Assembly (NCBI RefSeq): GCF_019396345.1
Contig: NZ_JAHKRM010000002.1
Coordinates: forward strand, 496,001 to 560,000
Reading direction: 5' to 3'
Length of the DNA: 64,000 nucleotides
DNA from: Nonomuraea guangzhouensis
GTDB lineage: Bacteria; Actinomycetota; Actinomycetes; Streptosporangiales; Streptosporangiaceae
Both the position numbers and the translations under genes were made by a program. This document shows, piece after piece, positions 52,015 to 61,104 of the stretch. Position 1 is the stretch's first letter. Each line of letters starts with the position of its first letter. The notes under the pieces are model-generated. The model was not told the origin of the DNA and did not search any database. It worked only from the letters and a program-made list of their open reading frames with translations.

Positions 52015-53012
52015 TGCTCCTCGAAGTCGAGAACGTCGTCAAACACTTCCCCATCACCACCGGCATGCTGGTCAAGCAGACGGTCGGGCACGTACGGGCC
52101 GTCGACGGGGTGAGCTTCGACCTGTCGCCGGGCGAGACGCTCGGGCTGGTCGGCGAGACCGGCTGCGGCAAGTCGACCCTGGCCCGGTGCGTCGCGGGCC
52201 TGCACCCGGTCACCTCCGGCCGGGTCCGCTTCGACGGCGACGACATCACGAACCTGCCCAGGGCCAGGATGCGGGCCTACCGGCGCGACATCCAGGTCAT
52301 CTTCCAGGACCCCTACGGCTCGCTGAACCCGCGCAGGCGCGTCGGCTCGATCATCGCCGACCCGCTCGTGGTCCACCGGGTGAGCAGCGGCGCCGAGCTC
52401 CGCCGTACCGTGCAGGAGCTGATGGAACGGGTGGGGCTCAATCCCGAGCACTACAACCGGTTCCCGGCGGAGTTCTCCGGCGGGCAGCGGCAGCGGATCG
52501 GGGTGGCCAGGGCGCTCGCGCTGCGGCCCCGGCTGATCATCTGCGACGAGCCGGTGTCGGCGCTGGACGTCTCCATCCAGGCGCAGATCCTCAACCTGCT
52601 GAAGGATCTGCAGGACGACTTCGGCCTGACGTATCTGTTCATCGCGCACGATCTGTCGGTGGTGCGGCACATCAGCGACCGGATCGCGGTCATGTACCTG
52701 GGCAAGGTCGTCGAACTCGCGGGGGCCGACGAGCTGCACGAACATCCCCGGCATCCGTACACGAACGCCCTCCTTTCCGCCACGGCGGTGGCCGACCCGG
52801 ACGAGGCCGGACGGCGGCGGCGCATCATCCTCACGGGCGACGTCCCCTCGCCGATCGACCCCCCGTCCGGCTGCCGCTTCCATCCCCGCTGCCCGAAGGC
52901 GCGCGACCGCTGCTCGCTGGAGGAACCCCTGCTGGTGCCCCGGGATCACCTGGTGGCCTGCCACTTCCCCGTCGAGGCGGGCGAGGACCTGACCGTCGGG
53001 AGGACCGCATGA
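52014..53012 (+). CDS. Oligopeptide ABC transporter ATPase DppF-like
   Basis: Second ATP-binding subunit, 332 aa. Walker A GETGCGKST, signature FSGGQRQRIGVARAL, Walker B LIICDEPVSALDVS, and the C-terminal GCRFHPRCPKARDRC cysteine cluster. The fuller-length linker KHFPITTGMLVKQTVGHVRAVDGV is typical of DppF/OppF. The start overlaps the DppD-like stop, and the stop overlaps the next start by 4 nt. Confidence 0.95.
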   Translation: MLLEVENVVKHFPITTGMLVKQTVGHVRAVDGVSFDLSPGETLGLVGETGCGKSTLARCVAGLHPVTSGRVRFDGDDITNLPRARMRAYRRDIQVIFQDPYGSLNPRRRVGSIIADPLVVHRVSSGAELRRTVQELMERVGLNPEHYNRFPAEFSGGQRQRIGVARALALRPRLIICDEPVSALDVSIQAQILNLLKDLQDDFGLTYLFIAHDLSVVRHISDRIAVMYLGKVVELAGADELHEHPRHPYTNALLSATAVADPDEAGRRRRIILTGDVPSPIDPPSGCRFHPRCPKARDRCSLEEPLLVPRDHLVACHFPVEAGEDLTVGRTA

Positions 53013-53971
53013 CGCTGACGGAGATCAGACCCGACGCGGTCACCGATCGGACGATCGCCGGCCGCAGCCCGTGGCAGCTCGCCTGGGCCAGGATCAGGAC
53101 CGACAAGGTCGCGCTGGTCTCCGGCCTGACCGTGGTCCTGCTCTGCGCGCTGGCGCTGGCCGCCCCGCTCATCGCCGCGTGGAACGGCCACGACCCGGAC
53201 GAGCAGTTCCGCGACACCGGCATCACCGCCCAGGGGCTGCCGATCGCGCCGAACGGCACGTTCTGGTTCGGCACCGACCGCCTCGGGCGCGACCTGTTCA
53301 TCAGGGTCCTGTACGGGGCGCGGGTCTCGCTGCTGGTCGGCGTGGTCGCCACCGGGCTGGCCGCGCTGGTGGGCGTCGTCATCGGCCTGCTGGCCGGCTA
53401 CTACGGCGGCGTCATCGACACCGTGCTGTCCCGGCTCATGGACGTGGTGCTGTCGTTCCCGTACCTGATCTTCGCCATCGCGGTGGTGTCGATCGCCGGG
53501 CCGTCGCTGACCGCGACGATCGGGGTGATCGCCTTCTACTCGTGGGCGGCCATCGCACGGGTGGTGCGCGGCCAGACGCTCTCCCTGAAGGAACGCGAGT
53601 ACGTCGAGGCCGCCCGGTCCATCGGCTGCGGTGACCTGCGGATCATGTTCGTCGACATCCTGCCGAACCTGCTCGCTCCGGTCATCGTCCTGACCACGCT
53701 GCTCGTGCCGGCGGCCATCGTCTTCGAGTCGACGCTGTCGTACCTGGGGCTCGGCATCGTGCCGCCCACCCCCTCCTGGGGCAACCTGCTCAGCGAGGCG
53801 CAGGGCTTCTACCGGGTCGCCTACTGGTACCTGGGCTTCCCCGCGGCCACCCTGCTGCTCACCACGCTCGCCTTCAACCTGGTCGGCGACGGCATCAGGG
53901 ACGCCATCGACCCGCGCACGGAACGCCTGTTCAGCCGCCGTCGCCGCCGCTCTGCCCGTAAGGGGGCCTGA
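53009..53971 (+). CDS. Oligopeptide ABC transporter permease DppC-like
   Basis: Membrane subunit of 320 aa with an N-terminal cytoplasmic segment, a first helix (VALVSGLTVVLLCALALAAPLI, about 36-57), an external loop with HDPDEQF and FWFGTDRLGRDLF, and the EAA-type loop EAARSIGCGDLRIMFVDILPNL. The C-terminus is very basic (RRRRRSARKG). ATG 53009 overlaps the upstream gene by 4 nt. The C-type permease precedes the B-type, the reverse of the usual order. Confidence 0.93.
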   Translation: MTLTEIRPDAVTDRTIAGRSPWQLAWARIRTDKVALVSGLTVVLLCALALAAPLIAAWNGHDPDEQFRDTGITAQGLPIAPNGTFWFGTDRLGRDLFIRVLYGARVSLLVGVVATGLAALVGVVIGLLAGYYGGVIDTVLSRLMDVVLSFPYLIFAIAVVSIAGPSLTATIGVIAFYSWAAIARVVRGQTLSLKEREYVEAARSIGCGDLRIMFVDILPNLLAPVIVLTTLLVPAAIVFESTLSYLGLGIVPPTPSWGNLLSEAQGFYRVAYWYLGFPAATLLLTTLAFNLVGDGIRDAIDPRTERLFSRRRRRSARKGA

Positions 53972-54933
53972 TGCTCCGCAGATTCCTGCTCCGGCGGGCG
54001 CTGCTCGGCGTGCTCGTCCTGTGGCTCGTCACGCTGGGCACGTTCCTGCTGTTCTTCGTCGCCCCCAGCGATCCCGCCAGGACGCTGGCCGGTCGCCAGG
54101 CCACGCCCGAACAGGTGGAGCTCATCCGCCACAACCTCGGCCTGGACCGCCCGACCCTCGTCCAGTACCTCGACTACCTGAACCGCCTCATCCACGGCGA
54201 CCTCGGCCAGTCGTACTTCTCCGGCGAATCCATCGGCAAGATCCTCTCCGAGGACTTCCCGCCGACGGCCTCGCTCGTGATCGGCGGCGCGATCCTCTGG
54301 GTCGTCATCGGCGTCGGCGCCGGAGTCCTCAGCGCCACCCGGGCGCGCTCCCTCCTGGACCGCGTCGTGACGTTCCTGGCGCTGGCCGCCGTGTCCATGC
54401 CCACGTTCGTGGTCGGCCTGCTGCTGTTGTACTTCATGTTCTTCCAGCTCACCATGGCCGGGGCGCCGCTGCTGCCGCCGGACTCGTACGTGTCGTTCAC
54501 CGACAGCCCCGGCGAATGGGCCCGCCACCTGATCCTGCCCTGGATCACCCTCGCCATGGTCCAGGCCGCCTCCTACGTACGGCTGACGCGCGGGTCGATG
54601 CTGGACACCCTCGGCGAGGACTACATCCGCACGGCCCGCGCCAAGGGCGTCCCCGAAGGCCAGGTCATCTACCGGCACGGCTTACGCGCCGCCCTGACTC
54701 CGGTGGTGACGCAACTCGGCGTCGACGTGGGCACGCTGATCGGCGGGGTGGTGGTGACGGAGTCGGTCTTCGGGCTCGGCGGCATCGGGCAGGCGGTGGT
54801 ACAGGCGTTCGTCAGCGGCGACCTGCCGGTCATCATGGGCGTCGTCGTCCTCGCCACCACCGCCGTCGTCCTGGCCAACCTCCTGGTGGATCTCGCCTAC
54901 GGCCTCCTGGACCCCCGCATCCGCCTGGCCTGA
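53971..54933 (+). CDS. Oligopeptide ABC transporter permease DppB-like
   Basis: Membrane subunit of 320 aa with the typical start MLRRFLLRRALLGVLVLWLVT, the segment LGLDRPTLVQYLDYLNRLIHGDLG, and the EAA-type loop YIRTARAKGVPEGQVIYRHGLRAALTPVV. ATG 53971 overlaps the previous stop by 1 nt. A strong intrinsic terminator 37 nt after the stop ends the operon. Confidence 0.93.
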   Translation: MLRRFLLRRALLGVLVLWLVTLGTFLLFFVAPSDPARTLAGRQATPEQVELIRHNLGLDRPTLVQYLDYLNRLIHGDLGQSYFSGESIGKILSEDFPPTASLVIGGAILWVVIGVGAGVLSATRARSLLDRVVTFLALAAVSMPTFVVGLLLLYFMFFQLTMAGAPLLPPDSYVSFTDSPGEWARHLILPWITLAMVQAASYVRLTRGSMLDTLGEDYIRTARAKGVPEGQVIYRHGLRAALTPVVTQLGVDVGTLIGGVVVTESVFGLGGIGQAVVQAFVSGDLPVIMGVVVLATTAVVLANLLVDLAYGLLDPRIRLA

Positions 54934-54970
54934 CACCCGCACAGTGGGGGTGTGGGCCGGGCCGGGGCGA

Positions 54971-55020
54971 GTGTGGCTGGGGCGGAACCTCCCTCCCGCC
55001 CCGGCCACACCGCCCTTTTT
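54971..55020 (+). terminator. Intrinsic terminator of the peptide transporter operon
   Basis: GTGTGGCTGGGGCGG (54971-54985) pairs with CCGCCCCGGCCACAC (54996-55010) at 14 of 15 positions, with a 10-nt loop, and is followed by CGCCCTTTTT. Confidence 0.88.
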
Positions 55021-55038
55021 GCCCGCCGCCAGCACAAT

Positions 55039-55169
55039 CCACGGACCGGGGCCAAGAAGACGCACGTCACGGCGCCCAGCCCGGTAAACCGGAGGAGTGT
55101 GCCCCTGGAGAGACCCCGGCCCCGTGTGGCGGGTGGGGCTGGCCCATGCTGGCCGTAAAACAAGAAAGA
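55039..55169. repeat. Dispersed intergenic repeat, copy B
   Basis: Copy of the element at 25951-26077, in the same orientation. Long blocks such as CGCACGTCACGGCGCCCAGC and GTGCCCCTGGA are identical. The central 8 nt differ (ACCCTCCA against CCGGTAAA), as does the palindrome arm near the A-rich end. Confidence 0.8.
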
Positions 55170-55190
55170 AGCAGGTCGACGACCGACCCC

Positions 55191-55257
55191 TGCCCCTGGA
55201 CAGACCCCAGCCTCATACGGCGGGTGGCGCCCACCGTGCTCAGCCGTACAGAAAAAT
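55191..55257. repeat. Dispersed intergenic repeat, half copy C
   Basis: The last half of the element is repeated in tandem 21 nt after copy B: TGCCCCTGGACAGACCCCAG, then ATACGGCGGGTGG, CGCCCACCG, GCCGTACAGAAAAA. It carries the intact palindrome GGGTGGCGCCCACC. Confidence 0.7.
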
Positions 55258-55283
55258 GATCGTGAGGCTGGTGACCTCGACCG

Positions 55284-56900
55284 TCAGCGGGCGAACTCGG
55301 TCGCGCGGGACTCCCGAACAACAGTGATGCGGATCTGCCCCGGATAGGTCAGCTCCTCCTCGACCTGCTTCGCCACATCCCGCGCGATCACCTGCGCCTG
55401 GATGTCGTCGATGGCGTCAGGCTTCACCATGACCCGGATCTCCCGCCCCGCCTGCATGGCGAACACCTTCTCCACCCCCTCATACGACTGCGCGATCTCC
55501 TCCAGCCGCTCCAGCCGCTTGACGTACGCCTCCAGCGACTCCCGTCGCGCCCCCGGACGGCTGCCGCTGATCGCGTCGGCCGCCTGCGTGAGCACGGCCT
55601 CGACCGTGCGGACCTCGACCTCGTTGTGGTGCGCCTCGATGGCGTGCACCACGTCCTCCTGCTCGCCGTATCTGCGGGCGATCTCCGCGCCGATCAGCGC
55701 GTGACTGCCCTCGACCTCGTGCGTCAGCGCCTTGCCGATGTCGTGCAGCAGGGCGCAGCGCTTCATCAGCGGCTGGTCCATCTTGAGCTCGGCGGCCATG
55801 ATGCCGGCGATGTGCGCGGACTCGATGAGGTGTTTGAGGACGTTCTGGCCGTAGGAGGTGCGGTATCGGAGCTGGCCGAGCAGCAGCGTCAGCTCGGGGT
55901 GCATGTCCGTGATGCCCAGCTCGACCAGCGCGTCCTCGCCCGCCCGCGCGCACAGGTCCTGCACCTCCGCGCGGCTGCGCTCGTGTGCCTCCTCGATGCG
56001 CTGCGGGTGGATGCGGCCGTCGAGCACCAGCTTCTCCAGCGTGAGCCGGGCAGTTTCCCGGCGCACCGGGTCAAAACACGACAGCAGCACCGCTTCCGGG
56101 GTGTCATCGATGATCAGGTTCACGCCGGTCGTCGACTCGAACGCCCGGATGTTGCGCCCTTCACGGCCGATGATCCGGCCCTTCATCTCGTCACCGGGCA
56201 GGTGCAGCACGCTGACCACGGACTCGGCCGTCTGCTCCGCCGCCATCCGCTGCACCGCCAGCGTCACGATCTTGGTAGCGCGCTTCTCGCCCTCCTTGCG
56301 GGCGTCGCCCTCGATCTCCCTGATGATCAGGGCGGCCTCGCGCTTGGCCTGGTTCTCGATCTCGCGTACCAGCTCGCCCTTGGCCTGCTCGCCGGTGAGC
56401 CCGGCGACGCGCTCGAGAATCACCCGCCGCTCATCCTCGACCTGCAGCAACTCCGCCCGCCTGTCGGCCAGCTCGACCTCGGTCTCGGTCAGCTTGCGAT
56501 CGCGCTCGGCCTGCCGCCTGGCCTCCTCGTCGAGCCGCTGCTCGCGCTCGGCCAGCCGTCCTTCCCGGCGTTCGAGATCGGCCCGGAGCTCCTTGAGCTC
56601 CGCCTTGAGTATCCGGCCCTCTTCCTCGACCTCGCGCCGCAACTGCGCCGCACTCTCAGCGGCGGCCGCCGACCTGCGCAGGATCTCCTCCGCGTCGGAC
56701 TCGGCCTTGTCCCGGATCTCCCCGGCCTCTTCACGAGCCTGTTCGATCTCCTCGTGTACGGCCTGCAACTGCTCGGGGCTCGGTTTGAGCACTCGCGAAC
56801 CGCTGCCTGACGTGCGACGGACGACGATGAGCAACGCGGCGATCATCCCGAACGCCAGCAGGAGCACCGCCACCGACAGCACCACGACAAGCGGCCCCAT
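55284..56900 (-). CDS. rny: Ribonuclease Y
   Basis: Membrane-anchored endoribonuclease that starts mRNA decay. The 538-aa protein has one N-terminal helix ([23 protein letters not shown]), a long coiled coil (about 40-200, Glu/Arg-rich), a KH domain (about 215-280; [15 protein letters not shown]) and an HD domain with [12 protein letters not shown] (about 376-387) and [12 protein letters not shown] 56900 has a GGGGAG box. The gene is in the recA-recX neighbourhood as usual in actinomycetes. Confidence 0.95.
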   Translation of the reverse strand: MGPLVVVLSVAVLLLAFGMIAALLIVVRRTSGSGSRVLKPSPEQLQAVHEEIEQAREEAGEIRDKAESDAEEILRRSAAAAESAAQLRREVEEEGRILKAELKELRADLERREGRLAEREQRLDEEARRQAERDRKLTETEVELADRRAELLQVEDERRVILERVAGLTGEQAKGELVREIENQAKREAALIIREIEGDARKEGEKRATKIVTLAVQRMAAEQTAESVVSVLHLPGDEMKGRIIGREGRNIRAFESTTGVNLIIDDTPEAVLLSCFDPVRRETARLTLEKLVLDGRIHPQRIEEAHERSRAEVQDLCARAGEDALVELGITDMHPELTLLLGQLRYRTSYGQNVLKHLIESAHIAGIMAAELKMDQPLMKRCALLHDIGKALTHEVEGSHALIGAEIARRYGEQEDVVHAIEAHHNEVEVRTVEAVLTQAADAISGSRPGARRESLEAYVKRLERLEEIAQSYEGVEKVFAMQAGREIRVMVKPDAIDDIQAQVIARDVAKQVEEELTYPGQIRITVVRESRATEFAR

Positions 56901-57542
56901 GTGCTCCCCGCCCTCCTCGCGTCGTCAAGACTCGTAACGCGCCCTCAAAACGGGAGGGGTCACATGCGCGGCGCTGATCGCCCAAACGGCACCTTCACCA
57001 CGACCGATATCCAACCAAGACTGACCGGGCGTCGACTGGCATAGCCGACACCTCGCCTGCCTCGATCCTTCGAGCTCGTTCGTCCGTCAATCACCGGTAT
57101 GGCAATCCGCACTGCGCGGAGTAACTCCTCACTGCCGTCGAGGTTATGCGTCGAACAAGTCACGAGCAAGCAAACGAGTCATCAAGCGTGTCTTACGGGC
57201 TTGCATCTTGCCATTCAGTCAGATTTCCAGCTTCTGACCCGAAATACCCCTCTGCACACACCTATGGACGCGCGCAGGCATTGACCCAACGGCGAACCGG
57301 ACACAGACCGAAAGTGACTTGGCGACGGACCGAACGCAGAACGACGTGACCCGGTGACGGACCGAACACAGACCCCGAGCGACCCGGCGGCGGGCCAGAC
57401 GCAGACCGGGGAATGATCCGATAGCGGACCAGACACAGAACGACGTGCCCCGGCGATGGGCCCGGCATAGACCCGGAGCGACCGGGCGGCGGGGGCCGGA
57501 CACAGACCAAAAGCGACCCGACGGCGGGCCCGCTGTGCGTGG
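56901..57542. other. Intergenic stretch between rny and recX with minisatellite
   Basis: The first 380 bases (to 57282) hold no recognisable gene and are less GC-rich. The rest is the tandem array described separately. No tRNA-like cloverleaf was seen by eye. Confidence 0.5.
57283..57541. repeat. Tandem array of 32-35-bp units after recX
   Basis: Eight imperfect units start at 57283, 57316, 57348, 57381, 57415, 57447, 57480 and 57515. Each begins GACCCGGCGGCGG or similar, has ACACAGAC in the middle, and ends GAGC or GACGT. Lengths vary (32, 33, 34, 35), unlike the frame-keeping arrays inside genes. The array runs up to the recX stop codon. Confidence 0.85.
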
Positions 57543-59030
57543 TCAGGAGAAGTCGTCCTCTATTTCGACACCTTCCGTCTCCAGGGCCTCGCGGATGACG
57601 CGGAAGGCCAGCCCAGGGGCGTACCCCTTTCTGGCCAGCATTCCGGCAAGGCGGCGAGTGCGGACCTGGGGATCGAGGCCGCGGGTGGAGGACAGCTTGC
57701 GTTCCACGAGGCGCCGCGCCGTTTCGGCCTCCTGGTCGGGGTCGAGGCGGTCCACGGCCTCGTTGACGGTCTCGGAGTCGACACCCCGGTGGCGAAGCTC
57801 CGCGGCCAGGGCGCGCTTGGCCAGCCCGCGACCGTGGTGGCGGGAGTCGACCCACGCTTCGGCGAACGCCTCGTCGTTGATGAGGCCCAGCTCGGAGAAG
57901 CGGTCGAGGACCGTCTCCGCGGCTTCGTCCGGCACGTCACGCTTACGCAGCGCCTCGGCTAGCTGGGCTCGCGTCTTGGGGGCCATCGTGAGCAGGCGAA
58001 GACAGATGGCCCGAGCCACCGACTCGGGGTCGGCGTGGGGAGTGGCACCGGCGGCCGACTCCTCATCGGGCCCATCGGGAAGCCACCCGCCACGCCCCCG
58101 AGACCCCGCCGAACGCGCCCCTTTCCCACCTGACCGACGCCCTCTACCGGACCGCTTTTCCCCACGCCGACCGCCCTGGTAGGAACCAGCTCCGGATGAT
58201 CCGTCGGAGTAGGGCGCGTCGCCAGGGTGACCGCCTTGGAAGGGCCCGTCCTCGGGCTGGCCACCGAAGTAGGAACCCGCCTCGAACTGACCCTCCGGGA
58301 AGAGAGTGTCCGCAGGCTGACCCCCCAGGCGGGGGCCGTCATTGGACTGACCGTCCCCGGACAGGCCGCCGGAGTGCGAGCCGGCCTGGGATTGACCGCC
58401 GTGATAGGAACTGCCCCCAGGCTGACCGCCCAGACGGGGGCCGTCCTCAGGCTGACCGCTTTCGGTGCCCAGCCCGTACGACGGATCGCCTGAGAATGGC
58501 ACGTCACCTCGCGGAGACAGACTGCCTTCAGTGGACGGTGAGGCGTCTTGGGCAGGCGGCCAGGCGGTTTCCTGGGACGTGGTTGAGAGGCGCTCGTCGG
58601 ACTGCCCACCGCCCAGCTCAGGGCTCGGCTCGGGAGACGAGTCGGGGCGTGCCTCAGGGGCCGGCTCAGAGGGTGGTGGGTCGGTTGGTGGGCGGGGACG
58701 CTCGCGCCACTCGCTGAGTGACGGCCAGCCCCCCGACGACGCGCCACCAGACCGTTCACGGCCGGCCCGTTCCCGACCTGAACGGTCCTGGCTGGACCGG
58801 TCCTGGCTGGACCGGTTCCGGCTGGGCCGGGCCTGGTCGGATGGCTGGCCGCCCCAGGCTGGGCTGTCCGAGGGGTGGGACGGCCAGGTGTCCGAGGTCG
58901 GGGGCAGCGGTGGGGGGTTGTCGCTGGAGGTGCGGCGTTTGCGGCGGCGGCTCGGAGGTGGGGTGGGGAGGTCGGGCCAGGCGCCCCAGTCGTGGGAGTG
59001 GGGCGCCTGCGGCGGGTCCGTGTCACTCAT
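57543..59030 (-). CDS. recX: RecX regulatory protein with a very long repetitive N-terminus
   Basis: Modulator of RecA filaments. Only the last 160-170 residues (from about ADPESVARAICLRLL) form the RecX three-helix repeats: LLTMAPKTRAQLAEALRKR, ETVLDRFSELGLINDEAFAEAWVDSRHH and ARKGYAPGLAFRVIREAL. The first 325 residues are disordered, rich in Pro, Ser, Gly and Arg, and include a 30-bp-encoded repeat of the type GGQPEDGPRL. Total 495 aa compared with about 150-200 in most bacteria. ATG 59030 starts 11 nt after the recA stop, so the long form is the coupled reading frame, but an internal start cannot be excluded. Confidence 0.9.
   Translation of the reverse strand: MSDTDPPQAPHSHDWGAWPDLPTPPPSRRRKRRTSSDNPPPLPPTSDTWPSHPSDSPAWGGQPSDQARPSRNRSSQDRSSQDRSGRERAGRERSGGASSGGWPSLSEWRERPRPPTDPPPSEPAPEARPDSSPEPSPELGGGQSDERLSTTSQETAWPPAQDASPSTEGSLSPRGDVPFSGDPSYGLGTESGQPEDGPRLGGQPGGSSYHGGQSQAGSHSGGLSGDGQSNDGPRLGGQPADTLFPEGQFEAGSYFGGQPEDGPFQGGHPGDAPYSDGSSGAGSYQGGRRGEKRSGRGRRSGGKGARSAGSRGRGGWLPDGPDEESAAGATPHADPESVARAICLRLLTMAPKTRAQLAEALRKRDVPDEAAETVLDRFSELGLINDEAFAEAWVDSRHHGRGLAKRALAAELRHRGVDSETVNEAVDRLDPDQEAETARRLVERKLSSTRGLDPQVRTRRLAGMLARKGYAPGLAFRVIREALETEGVEIEDDFS
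58171..58458. repeat. 30-bp tandem array inside recX
   Basis: About nine units, mostly 30 bp, start at 58171, 58201, 58231, 58261, 58291, 58321, 58351 (45 bp), 58396 and 58426. On the plus strand each begins CCGCC or CCCCC and ends GGCTGA or similar. On the coding strand each gives ten residues of the type GGQPEDGPRL. All lengths keep the recX frame. Confidence 0.87.
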
Positions 59031-59041
59031 GCGGCGACCGA

Positions 59042-60139
59042 TCAGACGTCACCGGGCTTCGGCGTGGCGGCCTTGGCGCCGCGGCCCGAGGGAGCGGCGG
59101 CCGGGGCGGGGGGTGCCGCGGGTGCCTCGGCGGGAGCGTCGAGGCGGGGACCGACGCCGAGCTTGTCCTTGATCTTCTTCTCGATCTCGTTGGCCATGTC
59201 GGGGTGGTTCTTCAGGAAGTTGCGGGCATTTTCCTTGCCCTGGCCGAGCTGGTCGCCCTCGTAGGTGTACCAGGCGCCGGACTTGCGGACGAAGCCGTGC
59301 TCGACGCCCATGTCGATGAGGCCGCCCTCGCGGGAGACGCCCACGCCGTAGAGGATGTCGAAGTCGGCGACCCGGAAGGGCGGGGCCATCTTGTTCTTGA
59401 CGACCTTGACTCTCGTGCGGTTGCCGACCGCCTCCGTGCCGTCCTTGAGCGTCTCGATGCGGCGGATGTCGAGGCGGACCGAGGCGTAGAACTTGAGCGC
59501 CTTGCCACCGGTCGTGGTCTCGGGCGAGCCGAACATGACGCCGATCTTCTCGCGGAGCTGGTTGATGAAGATGGCGGTGGTGCCGGTGTTGCTGAGCGCG
59601 CCGGCGACCTTGCGCAGGGCCTGGGACATCAGGCGGGCCTGGAGGCCGACGTGGCTGTCGCCCATCTCGCCCTCGATCTCCGCCTTGGGAACCAGCGCGG
59701 CCACCGAGTCGATGACGATGATGTCGACGGCGCCCGACCTGATCAGCATGTCGGCGATCTCGAGCGCCTGCTCACCCGTGTCGGGCTGGGAGACGAGCAG
59801 GGCGTCGGTGTCGACGCCGAGCTTCTTGGCGTATTCGGGGTCGAGGGCGTGCTCGGCGTCGATGAACGCGGCGATGCCGCCCGCGCGCTGGGCATTGGCC
59901 ACCGCGTGCAGGGCGATCGTGGTCTTACCCGAGGACTCCGGGCCGTAGACCTCGACGATCCTGCCCCGCGGCAACCCTCCGATGCCCAGCGCGACGTCCA
60001 GGGAGATCGAACCCGTGGGGATCACCTCGATGGGGGCTCGGGCGTCGTCGCCGAGGCGCATGACGGAGCCCTTACCGAACTGCCTCTCGATCTGAGCGAG
60101 GGCGGTCTCGAGGGCCTTCTCGCGGTCGTTGATAGCCAT
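59042..60139 (-). CDS. recA: Recombinase RecA
   Basis: DNA-strand exchange protein and SOS co-protease. The 365-aa protein has Walker A GPESSGKT at 66-73, Walker [11 protein letters not shown], the L2 region with [18 protein letters not shown], and an Ala/Pro-rich C-terminal tail in place of the acidic tail of enterobacteria. ATG 60139 has AGGGGGA upstream. recX follows after 11 nt. The promoter region carries a LexA-type box and a PafBC-type promoter, listed separately. Confidence 0.98.
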   Translation of the reverse strand: MAINDREKALETALAQIERQFGKGSVMRLGDDARAPIEVIPTGSISLDVALGIGGLPRGRIVEVYGPESSGKTTIALHAVANAQRAGGIAAFIDAEHALDPEYAKKLGVDTDALLVSQPDTGEQALEIADMLIRSGAVDIIVIDSVAALVPKAEIEGEMGDSHVGLQARLMSQALRKVAGALSNTGTTAIFINQLREKIGVMFGSPETTTGGKALKFYASVRLDIRRIETLKDGTEAVGNRTRVKVVKNKMAPPFRVADFDILYGVGVSREGGLIDMGVEHGFVRKSGAWYTYEGDQLGQGKENARNFLKNHPDMANEIEKKIKDKLGVGPRLDAPAEAPAAPPAPAAAPSGRGAKAATPKPGDV

Positions 60140-60181
60140 GGGAACTCCCCCTGGAGGGTTGTGGTCCGATCAGTCGAGTGA

Positions 60182-60203
60182 AAGCTACGGCCTGCCACCG
60201 ACA
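60182..60203 (-). promoter_or_regulatory. PafBC-type DNA-damage promoter of recA
   Basis: On the minus strand TGTCGGTG is followed after exactly 8 nt by TAGCTT, matching the mycobacterial RecA-NDp/PafBC motif (TGTCRGTG-N8-TANNNT). It lies 43-64 nt before the recA start codon. Confidence 0.75.
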
Positions 60204-60255
60204 GTTTTGCGGAGTCGTTGGTGGGAGAGCGTGGCCTGGCAGGTTCCATGGTAGC

Positions 60256-60269
60256 CGAACGGCTGTTCG
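60256..60269. promoter_or_regulatory. LexA-type SOS box upstream of recA
   Basis: CGAACGGCTGTTCG is a palindrome of the form CGAAC-N4-GTTCG, the Gram-positive/actinobacterial LexA site. It lies about 117 nt before the recA start and 53 nt upstream of the PafBC-type element. Confidence 0.75.
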
Positions 60270-60415
60270 ATCACACACGGAACACGCAGTACACGGCAGG
60301 GAACCTTGAGTGTCCCGTGACTTCGGACCTTGAGCTCTTGTCATCGAGGGCTGAGCGGGTCAGGTGCGCCGGCTTGTCGCGGGACCTGGCTCCGATCTTC
60401 AATGCCGGCGGTTGT

Positions 60416-60973
60416 TCACAGGCGGGCGGTCCACTCGTCGGCCGTGAGGACCTCAGCGCCCCTGGCCGGGAAGACGCGGTTGATCAGGAAGTCGTGCACG
60501 TCCGGTTCCCCGTCGGCGCACGCGTCGCTGAGTACGGTCAGGCGGTAGTCGCGGTCGGCGGCGTCGTAGAGCGTAGCGGCGACCATCGCCCCGGTCGCGA
60601 CACCGGTCAGCACGATGGAGTCGATGCCCTGGGCGCGCAGGAGCAGATCGAGGTCGGTCGCCGCGAACGCGCTGGCGCGGCGCTTGAGGACGACGGCCTC
60701 GCCCGGCAACGGCTCGATGCGCGGATGCACGAGCGTCTCGGGGGATTCTTCGTGGAACAGCGTCCCGGCCCCGTGCAGAGTGCTGACCAACTGGTTTCCC
60801 GCCACATCAAGGCCTGAGGCCCGGAGCCCGAAACGGATGAAGATCACTGGGATTCCGGAGGCTCTGGCCGCGGGGAGAACCTTTTCCATGGCGGGAAGTA
60901 CACCGGCGGCGAAGGGGTAGTTGTCCACAATGCCCGCCTGCAGGTCGCCGACGATGAGCGCGGTGGTGGTCAT
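60416..60973 (-). CDS. Isochorismatase-family protein lacking the usual Cys
   Basis: A 185-aa alpha/beta hydrolase of the isochorismatase/cysteine hydrolase superfamily. It opens TALIVGDLQAGIVD (catalytic Asp region) and has VVLKRRASAFAATDLDLLLR with the catalytic Lys. The nucleophile loop reads LTGVATGAMVAAT, where amidases of this family have GVATNxCV, so Cys is replaced by Met. It may act like the Cys-free isochorismatase group, or bind without catalysis. The substrate is unknown. ATG 60973 is used; the gene stands between recA and a VOC gene. Confidence 0.85.
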   Translation of the reverse strand: MTTTALIVGDLQAGIVDNYPFAAGVLPAMEKVLPAARASGIPVIFIRFGLRASGLDVAGNQLVSTLHGAGTLFHEESPETLVHPRIEPLPGEAVVLKRRASAFAATDLDLLLRAQGIDSIVLTGVATGAMVAATLYDAADRDYRLTVLSDACADGEPDVHDFLINRVFPARGAEVLTADEWTARL

Positions 60974-61104
60974 AAGGTTTCCCTATCTGTTCGGTACGCC
61001 ATCGGCCTTTCTCCACAGTCGTGGCCTGGACGTTGTTGTCGTCGATCTTGTACGACGATAGCGGGACAGGTTCGGGTATGAGCCCTTGAACGCGGCGTCG
61101 CGCC

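Larger units (their letters stand above)
54934..55283. other. Intergenic stretch with terminator and dispersed repeats
   Basis: These 350 bases between the convergent permease and rny genes hold the terminator at 54971-55020, the repeat copy B at 55039-55169 and the half copy C at 55191-55257. No gene is seen; short open frames on the minus strand arise from the repeat. Confidence 0.7.

Noticed and set aside
57283..57541. CRISPR array
   Set aside because: The units are contiguous and degenerate with no unique spacers, and no cas gene is present. It is a minisatellite. The same holds for the arrays at 808, 7293, 8721, 10245, 11284 and 58171.
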